A stretch of 64,000 nt of DNA from Mycobacterium lentiflavum (GCF_022374895.2 NZ_CP092423.2:682001-746000); one strand, 5' to 3'; positions 45,429-56,023 are shown, counted from the stretch's first letter. Translations and numbers: made by a program. The notes: generated from the sequence alone by a model not told the origin.

Positions 45429-46633
45429 CTCAGATCCCAGACCTGCAGCTCGGTTCCGGCGGCCACCTCCACGACATCCTCGGGGATATCCAGTAAGCCG
45501 TTCGCGGAAGCCAGCCACCGCAGATGGTGCGAGGCCGGCGGGCCGTAGCTGAGCACGCTGCCGTTGTCGAGAATCGCGCGCCGGAATTGGCGTTTACCTT
45601 TCGGCGAGGTCAGCGACTCGGCAAGCACCGCGGGCCGGTGCGGGCGGTGCGGATTCGGCAGGCTCATCGCCGTGCGCAGCGCGGGACGGATGAACACCTC
45701 GAAGGACACCAGCGCGCTGACCGGGTTGCCGGGCAGGGTGACGATCGTGGTGCCGGCCACCCGGCCGATGCCCTGCGGCATCCCGGGTTGCATTGCCACC
45801 TTGACGAATGCCACCCCTTCACCGCCTTGCATGCCGTCCGGGCCGAACGCGTCCTTGACGACCTCATAGGCGCCGGCGCTGACGCCGCCGCTGGTGATGA
45901 TCAGGTCGGCCTCGGGCGCGTGCCGATCCAGGATGGAGCGCAACTGCGCGACATCGTCTTGGGCGGTCGCGACGGCGATCACCTCCGCGCCCGCCTCACG
46001 CACGGCCCCGGCCAGCATGATCGAGTTGGACTCGTAGATCTGTCCGGGCTGCAGCGAGGTGCCCGGCGTCACCAGCTCCGTCCCGGTCGAGATCACCAGC
46101 ACGCGTTGCCGCGGGATCACCGGCAGCCCCGGCAATCCCAGCGCCGCGGCCAGGCCCAGCACCGCCGGCGTGACGACCTGACCTGCGCGCAGTACGGTGG
46201 TGCCCGGCGCCACGTCTTCGCCGGCCCGGCGGATGTGCTTGCCGGGCTCCGAAGGTGCGCGGATCGCCACCGACTCCACGCCGCCGTCGGTATTCTCCAC
46301 CGGCACAACGCCCGTCGCCCCCGCCGGCATCGGCGCGCCGGTCATGATTCGGTGCGCGGTTCCGGGTTGCAGCGTCAACTGATCGGTGCGCCCGGCGGGA
46401 ATGTCCTCGGCGACCGGCAAGACGACCGGCCGGTCGGGTGCGGCGCCCTCGGTCTCCTCGGCGCGCACCGCGTATCCGTCCATCGCGGAGTTGTCGAAAA
46501 CCGGCAGCGCCAGCTCGGCGATCACGTCGTCCGCCAGCACCAGGCCCTGCGCCTGCGTCAGTGGCACCGTCACGGCGGGGCGGGCGTTGATCATGGCAGC
46601 TACGACGCGCTGATGTTCCTCGACTGACCGCAC
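45425..46633 (-). CDS. moeA2: Molybdopterin molybdotransferase MoeA
   Basis: Inserts molybdate into adenylylated molybdopterin. The 402-residue protein shows FDNSAMDGYAVRAEE, HRIMTGAPMPAGATGVVPVE, LVISTGTELV, TSGGVSAGAYEVVKD and LPGNPVSALVSFEVFIRPALR, all standard MoeA motifs. GTG at 46633 gives the length and start of M. tuberculosis MoeA2. Confidence 0.95.
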   Translation of the reverse strand: MRSVEEHQRVVAAMINARPAVTVPLTQAQGLVLADDVIAELALPVFDNSAMDGYAVRAEETEGAAPDRPVVLPVAEDIPAGRTDQLTLQPGTAHRIMTGAPMPAGATGVVPVENTDGGVESVAIRAPSEPGKHIRRAGEDVAPGTTVLRAGQVVTPAVLGLAAALGLPGLPVIPRQRVLVISTGTELVTPGTSLQPGQIYESNSIMLAGAVREAGAEVIAVATAQDDVAQLRSILDRHAPEADLIITSGGVSAGAYEVVKDAFGPDGMQGGEGVAFVKVAMQPGMPQGIGRVAGTTIVTLPGNPVSALVSFEVFIRPALRTAMSLPNPHRPHRPAVLAESLTSPKGKRQFRRAILDNGSVLSYGPPASHHLRWLASANGLLDIPEDVVEVAAGTELQVWDLS

Positions 46634-46734
46634 CCGGCCATTATCGGCCCTCGGATTCCGGAGCCGACGCCGGTGGTCGCGGCGTCGGAAACTCATCCTC
46701 TGCGATCCGTGCCGGCCGACGTAGAGTCGAGAAC

Positions 46735-47226
46735 GTGATTACCGGGTTGGCCCACACCGGGGTGTGCGTACCGGATTGTGAGGCCGCGGTGGCCTTTTAC
46801 CGTGACGTGTTAGGCCTGCGTGTGCTGTCGCCGCCGTATGTGATGGCCGGTAACGCCATTCGCAACGACATGGGTGAGCTGGTGGCCGATCCCACGATGA
46901 AGGCCGCCATCGTCGGCTTCGGCGACGGCAGCGATCGCGTCCTCGAGGTGATCGAGTACCTCAACGTCGATGGTGGCCCTCCTGACGGCCGGCGTGGCGC
47001 CGGCAGGGCCCTCACCGACCACGGGCTCTCGCACGTCGGGCTGATCTGTGAGGATCTCGAGGCCACCCGCGCCGAACTCGAGGGCAAGGGAGTCCGGTTC
47101 CTGGTGAGCGGAACCGCCGACGTGGCGCGAGTGCGCACCACCTGGTTCGTCGATCCATGGGGCGTGGTGTTCATCCTGGTGGAAAAGAGCCGGCCCGAGC
47201 GACCCTACTTCGCGCAATGGGACTGA
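46735..47226 (+). CDS. VOC (glyoxalase/dioxygenase superfamily) protein
   Basis: A 163-residue vicinal-oxygen-chelate fold protein with two beta-alpha-beta3 modules. Likely metal ligands: His in LAHTGVCVPDCEAAVAFYRD, His in LSHVGLICEDLEATR and Glu near the end (VFILVEKSRPE). Start GTG 46735. It overlaps the next gene by 10 bases, so it is likely co-translated with the flavin monooxygenase. Confidence 0.87.
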   Translation: MITGLAHTGVCVPDCEAAVAFYRDVLGLRVLSPPYVMAGNAIRNDMGELVADPTMKAAIVGFGDGSDRVLEVIEYLNVDGGPPDGRRGAGRALTDHGLSHVGLICEDLEATRAELEGKGVRFLVSGTADVARVRTTWFVDPWGVVFILVEKSRPERPYFAQWD

Positions 47227-48659
47227 AGCCGCGCATCGGGGTCATCGGCGCCGGCGCCGGCGGCATCGCGATGGGAATCCAGCTCGCCGAGGGCGGCTAC
47301 GACTTCACCATCTTCGACCGCGCCGACGGATTCGGCGGTACCTGGCGGCACAACACGTTTCCGGGTGCGGCCTGCGACGTGCCGTCGCATCTGTACTCGT
47401 ACTCGTTCGCGCTGAACCCGCGATGGAGCAAGACCTACGCGAACCAGCCCGAGATCCTGGCCTACCTGGAACGGGTTGCCGCCGAACACGGGTTGGGCCC
47501 GCACCTGCGGCCCCACACCTCGATCACCACCGCGCAGTGGTCGGACAGCCGCCGACGCTGGACGCTCGTCACCGGCGACGGCGATCAGCACGAGTTCGAC
47601 GCCGTGGTCAGCGCCGTCGGAATGCTCGACGTGCCCAACGTTCCGGATATTCCAGGGGCGCAGCGGTTTCGGGGCAGGCGATTCCACTCCGCGCGGTGGG
47701 ATCACAGCAAGTCGACGGCAGGTGAGCGGGTCGCGTCCATCGGCACGGGCGCCAGCGCGATTCAGTACGTCCCGGCGATCGCCCCAAAAACTGCACATCT
47801 CACCGTTTTTCAACGAACACCGATCTGGATCTCTCCCCGATTCGATTTTCCGTTCACCCCGGAACAACACGCAGAGTTCGAACGCAATCCGGCGGCGGTG
47901 CAGAAGTTGCGCGACGAGGCATTTGACGCCTACGAGTCGTCCAGTTTCGACGTCGACGCGAATCAGACGCGCGAGGCCACCGAGCTCGCTCGCAGTTACC
48001 TGATGCGCAAGGTCGCCGATCCTGAGCTGCGCGCCAAGCTGACGCCGGACTACCCGGTGGGCTGCAAGCGGCCGCTGATGTCCCGCGAGTGGTACCCGAC
48101 GTTTGGATTGCCGAACGTCAGCCTGGAAACCAGCGCGATCGCCGAGATCACCGAACGCGGGGTGCGCACCGCCGACGGCGTCGAGCACCGCGTCGACACC
48201 ATCATCTACGGCACCGGCTTCAAAGCCGCCGATTATCTCGCCAGCATCGACGTGTACGGGAGCGGCGGCCGTGCGCTGCGCGACGACTGGAGTGACGGCG
48301 CGGAGGCCTACCTCGGCACGTTGATCGCCGGATACCCGAACTTCTTTACGCTCTACGGCCCCAACACGAATGGCGTCAACTCGATCATCTACATCCACGA
48401 GGCGCAGACGACCTTCATCCGGCAGATGCTCGACGTGATGCGTGGTCGCGGGGCGCGCACCATCGAGGTCACCGAGGATGCGCAGCGCCGCTACAACGCC
48501 GAGATCCAGGCCGCGATGGAGGGCAAGGTCTGGCTGGCCTGCACCAACTACTTTCGCCATCCCAGCGGCAAGGTCGTCACCCAACTGCCCTACAGCGGGC
48601 GGACCTTCTTCGAGCGCACCCGCACGCTGGTGGACGAGGACTACGAGCTGCGCGCGTAG
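47217..48659 (+). CDS. Flavin-containing Baeyer-Villiger-type monooxygenase
   Basis: A 480-residue class B monooxygenase. FAD motif GAGAGGIAMG at the start, GFGGTWRHNTFPGAACDVPS, the Baeyer-Villiger fingerprint FRGRRFHSARWD (about residues 154-165), and the NADPH motif SIGTGASAIQYVPAI. It should insert oxygen into ketones using NADPH. The ATG at 47217 lies within the VOC gene. The 3' end overlaps the convergent hydrolase gene by 19 bases. Confidence 0.9.
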   Translation: MGLKPRIGVIGAGAGGIAMGIQLAEGGYDFTIFDRADGFGGTWRHNTFPGAACDVPSHLYSYSFALNPRWSKTYANQPEILAYLERVAAEHGLGPHLRPHTSITTAQWSDSRRRWTLVTGDGDQHEFDAVVSAVGMLDVPNVPDIPGAQRFRGRRFHSARWDHSKSTAGERVASIGTGASAIQYVPAIAPKTAHLTVFQRTPIWISPRFDFPFTPEQHAEFERNPAAVQKLRDEAFDAYESSSFDVDANQTREATELARSYLMRKVADPELRAKLTPDYPVGCKRPLMSREWYPTFGLPNVSLETSAIAEITERGVRTADGVEHRVDTIIYGTGFKAADYLASIDVYGSGGRALRDDWSDGAEAYLGTLIAGYPNFFTLYGPNTNGVNSIIYIHEAQTTFIRQMLDVMRGRGARTIEVTEDAQRRYNAEIQAAMEGKVWLACTNYFRHPSGKVVTQLPYSGRTFFERTRTLVDEDYELRA

Positions 48660-49711
48660 TTGTCGGTGAACTGGTTGCGTAGCCACCCGATCATCATCGG
48701 TACCACCTCGGGAGCCTTGCTCATCGCGACGTGACCGGCGCCCTCGATCAGGTGCACCTCGGTGTTCGGGCGGCCCTTGAAGACCAGGGTGTCCGATTGC
48801 GGGATGAAGTAATCGTCGGCGCCGTTGACGACCAGCATCGCAGAATTATTCTGCTGGGCGAGAAGATCTGCTCGGTTCAGTTGACCGATGCCGGCGCTGA
48901 GCTCATCCAGGGTGGGGGAATGGTCCCAGTGCATGGCGTTGCCGAGAATGTCGTGCATTCCGTAGGGCAGTTTCTTGACATTCTTCGGCTCGAAGGAGTC
49001 GACAACCGGGCCGCCGAGATCGATTGCAGCGTCTACGATCCCGGACAATCCAGACATCGCGGCGAAGTTACCGCCGAATGAGGCGCCGAAGTGCGCCGTC
49101 CGGCCGTCGCCGAGTGTCCTTGCATAAGAGGCGATTCCGTGGATCACCTGGTCGGCGTGCTGATCGAGCGGAATCGTGGTTTCGCCGGTGCCCGGGTGGT
49201 CGAAGGCCAGCGTGGACACCCCGGCGTTCATCGTAAACCCGACCCACCACGGGTGGATGTCCATCTTCCAGGTGTCCACCCCACCGCTGGCGATCAGCAC
49301 CGGCCGCGCCGCATAGTCGCCGTCGGTGGAGTACAGGTGGACGGGCACCTCGACGGTGCCGCCGCGATAGGGGACGGTGATGATGCGGCGTTCGAAGCGC
49401 ACCGGGAAATCCGGCGCGGCCAACTGAAATTGCTCGAGCTGGTCGCGCATTGCCTGCACCCGGGCTTGATCGGTCAGACACGGGAACTTCGCGCAACCAT
49501 AGACCAGCGACGCCATGTGGTGGTCACCGCGGTAGGCGTATTCGTTTGCCAGCTTCGACCATTCGTAGGTCCAGCCACCCGGCGCGTCGGTCCACATGTC
49601 GGTGACGGCTTCGCGGACCCGTTCGATGTCCTCGAGCGGAATACCGAATTTCTCGAACTGGTGCGTGCGGTCCTCGAACATGTCCGCGGCGTCGATGTCG
49701 TAGGTGTACAT
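48641..49711 (-). CDS. Alpha/beta hydrolase, FrsA/DUF1100-like
   Basis: A 356-residue hydrolase with a long N-terminal helical cap (residues 1-110). Nucleophile in HFGASFGGNF, acid in VVNGADDYFIP, His in EGAGHVAMSKAP. Members of this group cleave carbon-carbon or ester bonds in aromatic or polyketide-like substrates. ATG at 49711; four bases behind the FAD monooxygenase stop, so the two act in one operon. Confidence 0.87.
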   Translation of the reverse strand: MYTYDIDAADMFEDRTHQFEKFGIPLEDIERVREAVTDMWTDAPGGWTYEWSKLANEYAYRGDHHMASLVYGCAKFPCLTDQARVQAMRDQLEQFQLAAPDFPVRFERRIITVPYRGGTVEVPVHLYSTDGDYAARPVLIASGGVDTWKMDIHPWWVGFTMNAGVSTLAFDHPGTGETTIPLDQHADQVIHGIASYARTLGDGRTAHFGASFGGNFAAMSGLSGIVDAAIDLGGPVVDSFEPKNVKKLPYGMHDILGNAMHWDHSPTLDELSAGIGQLNRADLLAQQNNSAMLVVNGADDYFIPQSDTLVFKGRPNTEVHLIEGAGHVAMSKAPEVVPMMIGWLRNQFTDNYARSS

Positions 49712-49715
49712 GGGT

Positions 49716-51278
49716 TCAGCTCCTCAGTGTGGCGAAGTAGTCGGCGATGGTGGTGGTGTCGTCCAGGGCGGCGACGGCCCCGAGGTAGCCGTCCGGGCGG
49801 ATCACGACCCGGCCGCCGTCGGTGAGTCCGAGTCGCTGCGCCACCAGACCTTTCGGGTCGGCGATGACGGCGTCATACCCGGCCACCGGCGTGTCCGTAC
49901 CGGTAACCAGGATCTGCGGCTGACCGTCGCCCGCGGCCGGTGCCACGTGTGCGTCGGCGACGGTGACCACGGTATGGCCGGTATTCTGCACACCGCAGAC
50001 CGCACTGAGCTGTTTTTGCAGCGTCTCATCGACGACATGCGGAAAATGTTCACCGGCAACCACTTTGGCGTGCTTTAGGCGCGGTCCCACGGCGATGGGG
50101 CCGTCCTTGTAGCAGATACCGATCTCCGCGACGACGTTGGCGACCAATTGCCGGGTCGCCGGGATGTGCGAAAGCGTGCGCACCAGCAGATTGCGGATGA
50201 CCCGCGGCACGCCGGAGAGCGTGCCGACCCTGGTGAGCCGATCGGTGAAGGAGATGACATTCTGCGCAATGGGTAGCCGTTCGGCCTCATAGCTGTCCAG
50301 CAGTCGCTCACCGGCGTCGCCCTCGACCACCGCGGCCAGCTTCCAGGCCAGGTTGAACGCGTCCTGCATGCCGGTGTTCATGCCCTGGCCGCCGGCCGGA
50401 CTGTGGATATGGGCGGCGTCGCCGCCCAGGAAGACCCGGCCCCAGCGGTAGGCCGGCACCCGCGCGTGGTGCACCTCGAAAGTGGTCAGCCAATGCGAGC
50501 CGACCAACCGGATGCCGCCGACTCGCTGGTCGAGGATCGTCTGCAGTTCGTCCTGCGTCGGGTGCAGGTTCAGCGGCGTGCCGGGCTCGTCGTGGACCTC
50601 GGCCAGGAACCGCATCCGCCCGTCGCGCATCGGCAGTACCACCACCGGGCCCTCGGTGGCGAAGAAGGTGTACATCGCGTCCCGGTCCAGCTGATGCTCG
50701 GCGTCGACGTCGCCGAGCAGAAAGCGTTCTCCGACAAAGGAACCGGCGAGTTTGGTACCGACCAGTTTGCGCACGGTGCTGCGGGCGCCGTCGGCCCCGA
50801 TCACCCACGGCGTGGTGAGGAGTTCGGTCACTCCGTCGGCGTGCCGCAAGGTGAGGTGTGCGCCGGCGTCGTCCTGCTTCAGCGCGGTCAGCTCGACACC
50901 GCGCTCGACGGTGACGCCGAGCGACTCCAGGTATTCGGTGAGAACGCGCTCGGTTTCGGTCTGTGCCGTCACCAAACTGAACGGGAACGCGCTGTCGACG
51001 CCGCCCAACGGGACGTGGAACAGCCTGCTGCGGCCGGCGTACATCTTCATCGCGGTGGCCTTGACCCCGGTGCTCACCATCTCGTCGACGATGCCCATCC
51101 GGGCGTACATGTCCAGGCTGCGGGAATGCACCGCGATGGCCCGGGACTGGTCGGTCGGTTCCGTCAACTTGTCGATCACCCGCACGCGGATGCCGCGGCG
51201 GGCGAGTTCGCAGCCCGCGACCAGCCCGACGGGCCCGGCGCCGACGACCAAGACGTCAGGGCTCGAGGTAGTGCTCAT
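49716..51278 (-). CDS. FAD-dependent aromatic hydroxylase (PheA/TfdB family)
   Basis: A 520-residue class A flavoprotein monooxygenase. GAGPVGLVAGCELARRGI for FAD, the DG motif VIGADGARSTVRK, and the GD motif FLGGDAAHIHSPAGGQGMNTG; a thioredoxin-like C-terminal domain (about 400-520) follows. Hydroxylates phenols or polyketide-like aromatics with NAD(P)H and oxygen. ATG at 51278 is chosen over an open extension that runs through the operator region. Tandem palindromes lie 24-65 bases upstream. Confidence 0.9.
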   Translation of the reverse strand: MSTTSSPDVLVVGAGPVGLVAGCELARRGIRVRVIDKLTEPTDQSRAIAVHSRSLDMYARMGIVDEMVSTGVKATAMKMYAGRSRLFHVPLGGVDSAFPFSLVTAQTETERVLTEYLESLGVTVERGVELTALKQDDAGAHLTLRHADGVTELLTTPWVIGADGARSTVRKLVGTKLAGSFVGERFLLGDVDAEHQLDRDAMYTFFATEGPVVVLPMRDGRMRFLAEVHDEPGTPLNLHPTQDELQTILDQRVGGIRLVGSHWLTTFEVHHARVPAYRWGRVFLGGDAAHIHSPAGGQGMNTGMQDAFNLAWKLAAVVEGDAGERLLDSYEAERLPIAQNVISFTDRLTRVGTLSGVPRVIRNLLVRTLSHIPATRQLVANVVAEIGICYKDGPIAVGPRLKHAKVVAGEHFPHVVDETLQKQLSAVCGVQNTGHTVVTVADAHVAPAAGDGQPQILVTGTDTPVAGYDAVIADPKGLVAQRLGLTDGGRVVIRPDGYLGAVAALDDTTTIADYFATLRS

Positions 51279-51302
51279 GAACTTCTCCTGTTTTTCACGG
51301 TT

Positions 51303-51344
51303 CGTTGAAACTAGTCTCACGCTACGTTGAAAAAAGTCTCAACG
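51303..51344. promoter_or_regulatory. Tandem operator upstream of the FAD hydroxylase
   Basis: Two 20-base sites 22 bases apart. The second is CGTTGA (51325-51330), eight bases, TCAACG (51339-51344), a perfect inverted repeat. The first is CGTTGA (51303-51308), eight bases, TCACGC, an imperfect one. Both contain AGTCTCA. This spacing of two helical turns suggests two regulator dimers on one face of the DNA. Confidence 0.7.
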
Positions 51345-51412
51345 CAAGCGAAATCTCACGCCCTGATGAAACTCAGGTTGAATAAGGCGCTAACGCCGGG
51401 CAACCCGACGCG

Positions 51413-51916
51413 TCAGACCCAGTGGTTGTCGTGCAGGACGAACCACTCGCTGCGTTCGTCGTCGGTCATGGCGGCCAGCGCGGCAAAGCCTTCGAAGTAG
51501 GCCTCGCGCGGCGCGCCGGGCGCGAAAAGCATCAGGATCGACGCGGGCTCGTCGGCCTCGTTGCGGAAGCCGTGGATTCCGCCCGGCGGCACGTAGAGGA
51601 AATCGCGTGCGCGGCCGTCGACCCACTCGGTGCCGTCGTACAGCTTGATCGTCCCGGACAGTACGAAGAAGGCCTCCGACATGGCCCGGTGAAAGTGTGC
51701 CGGGGGCCCGCCGCCGGCCGGGCCGATATCGACCCGGTACAGGCCGTAGTCGCCGTCGGTGGCCTGCTGGTTGGCGAGGTAGTGGTACGTAACCCCGGTG
51801 GTCTCGTAGTCCGGCGGCGCCCCTCCATTTTCGGGGGCCCGTCTGAGCCAGGCGCTGACCTCCGGCTGGTCGGCGGTGTAGCGGGGCGGCGGATACGGCG
51901 GCACGACGAGAGACAC
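51413..51916 (-). CDS. Cupin domain protein
   Basis: A 167-residue single-cupin protein. Motif 1 HFHRAMSEAFFVLSG and motif 2 PPGGIHGFRNEADEPA carry His/Glu residues suited to metal binding. GTG at 51916 gives MSLVVPPYPPPRYT; an in-frame ATG at 51940 is possible. It is transcribed towards the FAD hydroxylase but lies 134 bases upstream of it with the operator between. Confidence 0.8.
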   Translation of the reverse strand: MSLVVPPYPPPRYTADQPEVSAWLRRAPENGGAPPDYETTGVTYHYLANQQATDGDYGLYRVDIGPAGGGPPAHFHRAMSEAFFVLSGTIKLYDGTEWVDGRARDFLYVPPGGIHGFRNEADEPASILMLFAPGAPREAYFEGFAALAAMTDDERSEWFVLHDNHWV

Positions 51917-51992
51917 GGAATCCAGCCTGCCAGTTGGCATCGCCGGGGTGAGGTTCGGGAAAGGCGCAAGATGAGCGGCTGCTCGATCTGCC

Positions 51993-52907
51993 CTAGTCGG
52001 ACGGGTAGACGACCCCGGTGAGCTCCTCAGAGACCGACCACAGCCGACGCTGCACGTCGACGTCGTGGGACTTCGCACTGGAGGAGACCAGCTTGGGGTA
52101 GCCGCGGGTCTCGGCGAACCCGTCGGGGCCGTAGTACTGGCCACCGAGGACGCCCGGGTCGGTGGCCGCGCGCAGCGTCGGGAGCGCTCCCATGGCCGCG
52201 TCCTGAGCGATCACCGAGAAGAACACGTTGACGAGCGGCCGGAACGCCGCGGGCGTGTAGCGGCCCAGCTCGGTGTTTGACCCTCCGGGGTGGGCGGCGG
52301 CGGCGATCGTCGTGCCGTGGGGGGCGAGCTTGCGCTGCAGCTCGTAGGTGAACAGCAGGTTGGCCAGCTTGGCCTGCCCGTAGGCTGCGACGCGGTTATA
52401 GGAGCGCTCCCACTGCAGGTCGTCGAAGTGGATATCGGCCAGAATGCGGTGGCCCATGCTGCTCACCGTCACGACCCGCGATCCGGGGACCGGCAGCAGC
52501 CGCTCCAGCAGCAGGCCGGTGAGCGCGAAGTGGCCCAGGTGGTTGGTGCCGAACTGCATCTCGAAGCCGTCTTTGGTGGTTTCCTTCGGCGTGTACATCA
52601 CGCCCGCGTTGTTGATCAGCAGGTCGATGCGGTCGTAGTCGGACTTGAGCTGTCCGGCGGCCGTGCGGACGGAGTCCAGCGACGTCAGGTCGAGCTCCTG
52701 CAGCGCCACGTCGGCGCCGGGGCTCTTGGCGGCGATCCGGGCGGCGGCGTCCTTGCCCTTGTCGAGATTGCGCACCGCGAGCACAACGTGGGCGCCCCGC
52801 TCGGCGAGCGCGGCGGCCGTTTCGTAGCCCAGGCCGGTGTTGGCTCCGGTGACGACGGCGACGCGGCCCTTCTGGTCGGGAATGTCCGCTGCTGTCCACT
52901 TGGCCAT
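51993..52907 (-). CDS. Short-chain dehydrogenase/reductase (Rv0439c-like)
   Basis: A 304-residue SDR. TGANTGLG cofactor loop, NNAGVMYTP, catalytic Ser in VTVSSMGH and YxxxK in YGQAKLAN. Strongly similar in layout to the 36346 SDR (same family of retinol-dehydrogenase-like proteins). ATG at 52907 is preceded by AAAGGAG. Divergent from a TetR gene with palindromic sequence between, so likely under its control. In M. tuberculosis this SDR lies beside moeA2 and groEL2. Confidence 0.92.
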   Translation of the reverse strand: MAKWTAADIPDQKGRVAVVTGANTGLGYETAAALAERGAHVVLAVRNLDKGKDAAARIAAKSPGADVALQELDLTSLDSVRTAAGQLKSDYDRIDLLINNAGVMYTPKETTKDGFEMQFGTNHLGHFALTGLLLERLLPVPGSRVVTVSSMGHRILADIHFDDLQWERSYNRVAAYGQAKLANLLFTYELQRKLAPHGTTIAAAAHPGGSNTELGRYTPAAFRPLVNVFFSVIAQDAAMGALPTLRAATDPGVLGGQYYGPDGFAETRGYPKLVSSSAKSHDVDVQRRLWSVSEELTGVVYPSD

Positions 52908-52938
52908 GGCAAACTCCTTTGCGGGTAAATTAAACGGG

Positions 52939-52960
52939 GCGAATGCTCCGGTTGATTCGC
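52939..52960. promoter_or_regulatory. Operator candidate between SDR and tetR
   Basis: GCGAAT (52939-52944), ten bases, ATTCGC (52955-52960): a perfect inverted repeat in the 102-base divergent gap. A wider GGGGCG / CGCCCC pairing surrounds it (from about 52936 to 52982). Confidence 0.6.
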
Positions 52961-53009
52961 ACTATACGGAACGTGCGCCCCGCTTTGTCAACCGATGGGT
53001 GGTGAATAG

Positions 53010-53576
53010 ATGGCGCAGCCTGAACGTCGGCTGCGTGCCGACGCGGCGCGCAACCGGGCGCGCGTGCTGCAAGTCGCCTATGACACCTTCGCGGCCGAGG
53101 GTCTGTCGGTGCCCATCGACGAGATCGCCCGTCGGGCCGGGGTCGGGGCCGGCACCGTCTACCGACACTTCCCGACCAAGGAGGCGCTGTTCCAGGCGGT
53201 CATCGAGGACCGCATGCAGCACCTCGTCGACGAGGGGCACGCCCTGCTGGAATCCGCCGGACCGGGCGAGGCGCTGTTCGCCTACCTGCGTTCGCTGGTG
53301 CTGCAGTGGGGCGCGGCGGATCGCGGCTTGGTCGATGCCCTGGCGGGTTTCGGCATCGACATCGCGGCCGCCGTACCGGATGCCGAGGATGCCTTCCTGG
53401 CCATGCTCGACGAGCTGCTGGTCGCCGCGCAGCGGGCGGGCACCGCGCGGCGCGACATCGGCGTGCGCGAAGTGAAGACGATCATGGTCGGATGCCAGGC
53501 GATGGAGGCCTACAACGAGGAGTTGGCCGAGCGGGTGACCGACGTCGTGGTCGACGGTTTACGCGCTAGGCGATAA
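53010..53576 (+). CDS. TetR family transcriptional regulator
   Basis: A 188-residue regulator. HTH in VLQVAYDTFAAEGLSVPIDEIARRAGVGAGTVYRHFPTKEALF; C-terminal domain of the SBD type with a Trp-rich helix LRSLVLQWGAADRGLVDAL. ATG at 53010. Divergent from the SDR and 198 bases upstream of groEL2, which has its own HrcA-type control. Confidence 0.92.
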   Translation: MAQPERRLRADAARNRARVLQVAYDTFAAEGLSVPIDEIARRAGVGAGTVYRHFPTKEALFQAVIEDRMQHLVDEGHALLESAGPGEALFAYLRSLVLQWGAADRGLVDALAGFGIDIAAAVPDAEDAFLAMLDELLVAAQRAGTARRDIGVREVKTIMVGCQAMEAYNEELAERVTDVVVDGLRARR

Positions 53577-53588
53577 CGGTGCCCCGTT

Positions 53589-53615
53589 CTTGCACTCGGC
53601 ATGGGCGAGTGCTAA
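53589..53615. promoter_or_regulatory. CIRCE element 1 upstream of groEL2
   Basis: CTTGCACTC, nine bases, GAGTGCTAA, matching the HrcA operator consensus TTAGCACTC-N9-GAGTGCTAA with two changes in the left arm. It should mediate heat-shock repression of groEL2 by HrcA. Confidence 0.9.
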
Positions 53616-53623
53616 GAATGACG

Positions 53624-53650
53624 TTGGCACTCGCAGCGTGTGAGTGCTAG
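53624..53650. promoter_or_regulatory. CIRCE element 2 upstream of groEL2
   Basis: TTGGCACTC, nine bases, GAGTGCTAG: a second CIRCE, 35 bases downstream of the first and about 125 bases before the groEL2 ATG. Confidence 0.9.
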
Positions 53651-53714
53651 GTCGGGACGGTGAGGCCAGCTCTGGTCGTCCGTCGCGGGCACTGCGCCCG
53701 GCCAGCGTAAGTAA

Positions 53715-55400
<1,686 letters not shown>

Positions 55401-55418
55401 GAAGTCGCAACGCGAAGG

Positions 55419-55449
55419 AGCCCGGTTCCCCTTGGGAGCCGGGCTTTTT
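55419..55449 (+). terminator. Rho-independent terminator of groEL2
   Basis: AGCCCGG (55419-55425), a short loop, CCGGGCT (55439-55445), followed by TTTTT. One of the few textbook hairpin-T-run terminators in the window. Confidence 0.9.
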
Positions 55450-55648
55450 CGTGCGTCAGGGCTGTTCGAGACGCAGGCAGTCATCTGTACAGCCGGGTTA
55501 GTGCCCACCTTCGAGCGACAGATCGAATGGTCGCTGTGAGGCGGGCAAGTTGGCCATGGCCCTGGTCTCAGTCCGGCCGGGCGTTCTTCCGAATTGTGGG
55601 TACTGATCTATCGAAGGTTCAAAAATCGGGTGTGAGGGGGACCACGCA

Positions 55649-56023
55649 ATGAGCAAATCGTCAAGGCGCGCAGTTTTCGGAATGATCGCCGGTTGCGTTC
55701 TCGGGGTCGGGATCGCGCCAACCGCGGTTGCTTCGCCCGACCCGTGCTCTGCGAGCGGGGTCGCTGCCACCGCGAGCGGTGTGCTGAACTCGGCGAGCGG
55801 ATATCTCGACGGCCATCCCGATGCCAACAACGTGCTGACGGCCGCGGTCAACCAGTCGCCGGCCGACGCAAAGGCGTCCGTCCGTGGCTATTTCCTCAGT
55901 CATCCCGGTGAGGCGCTGGAACTGAAGGGCATCGCGCAGCCGTTGCTCGACCTGCGCAGCCGATGCAACACGTCGGTGTCGCCGGATCAACTGGCGGCCT
56001 TGTTCAACGCACTGTCCAACTAG
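55649..56023 (+). CDS. Hemophore-like secreted heme-binding protein (MHB domain)
   Basis: A 124-residue secreted protein. Signal peptide of about 29 residues (MIAGCVLGVGIAPTAVASP), then a small helical domain with SASGYLDGHPDANNVLTA, RGYFLSHPGEALELKGIAQPL and a single disulfide pair (DPCS / SRCNT), the pattern of the Rv0203 mycobacterial hemophore family. Likely binds heme or haemoglobin-derived iron outside the cell. ATG 55649, between the groEL2 terminator and an SDR gene. Confidence 0.82.
   Translation: MSKSSRRAVFGMIAGCVLGVGIAPTAVASPDPCSASGVAATASGVLNSASGYLDGHPDANNVLTAAVNQSPADAKASVRGYFLSHPGEALELKGIAQPLLDLRSRCNTSVSPDQLAALFNALSN

Noticed and set aside
47205..48686. A 493-codon open frame antisense to the Baeyer-Villiger-type monooxygenase
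   Set aside because: Shadow of a well-supported flavoprotein; Val/Asp/Gly-rich translation with no domain.
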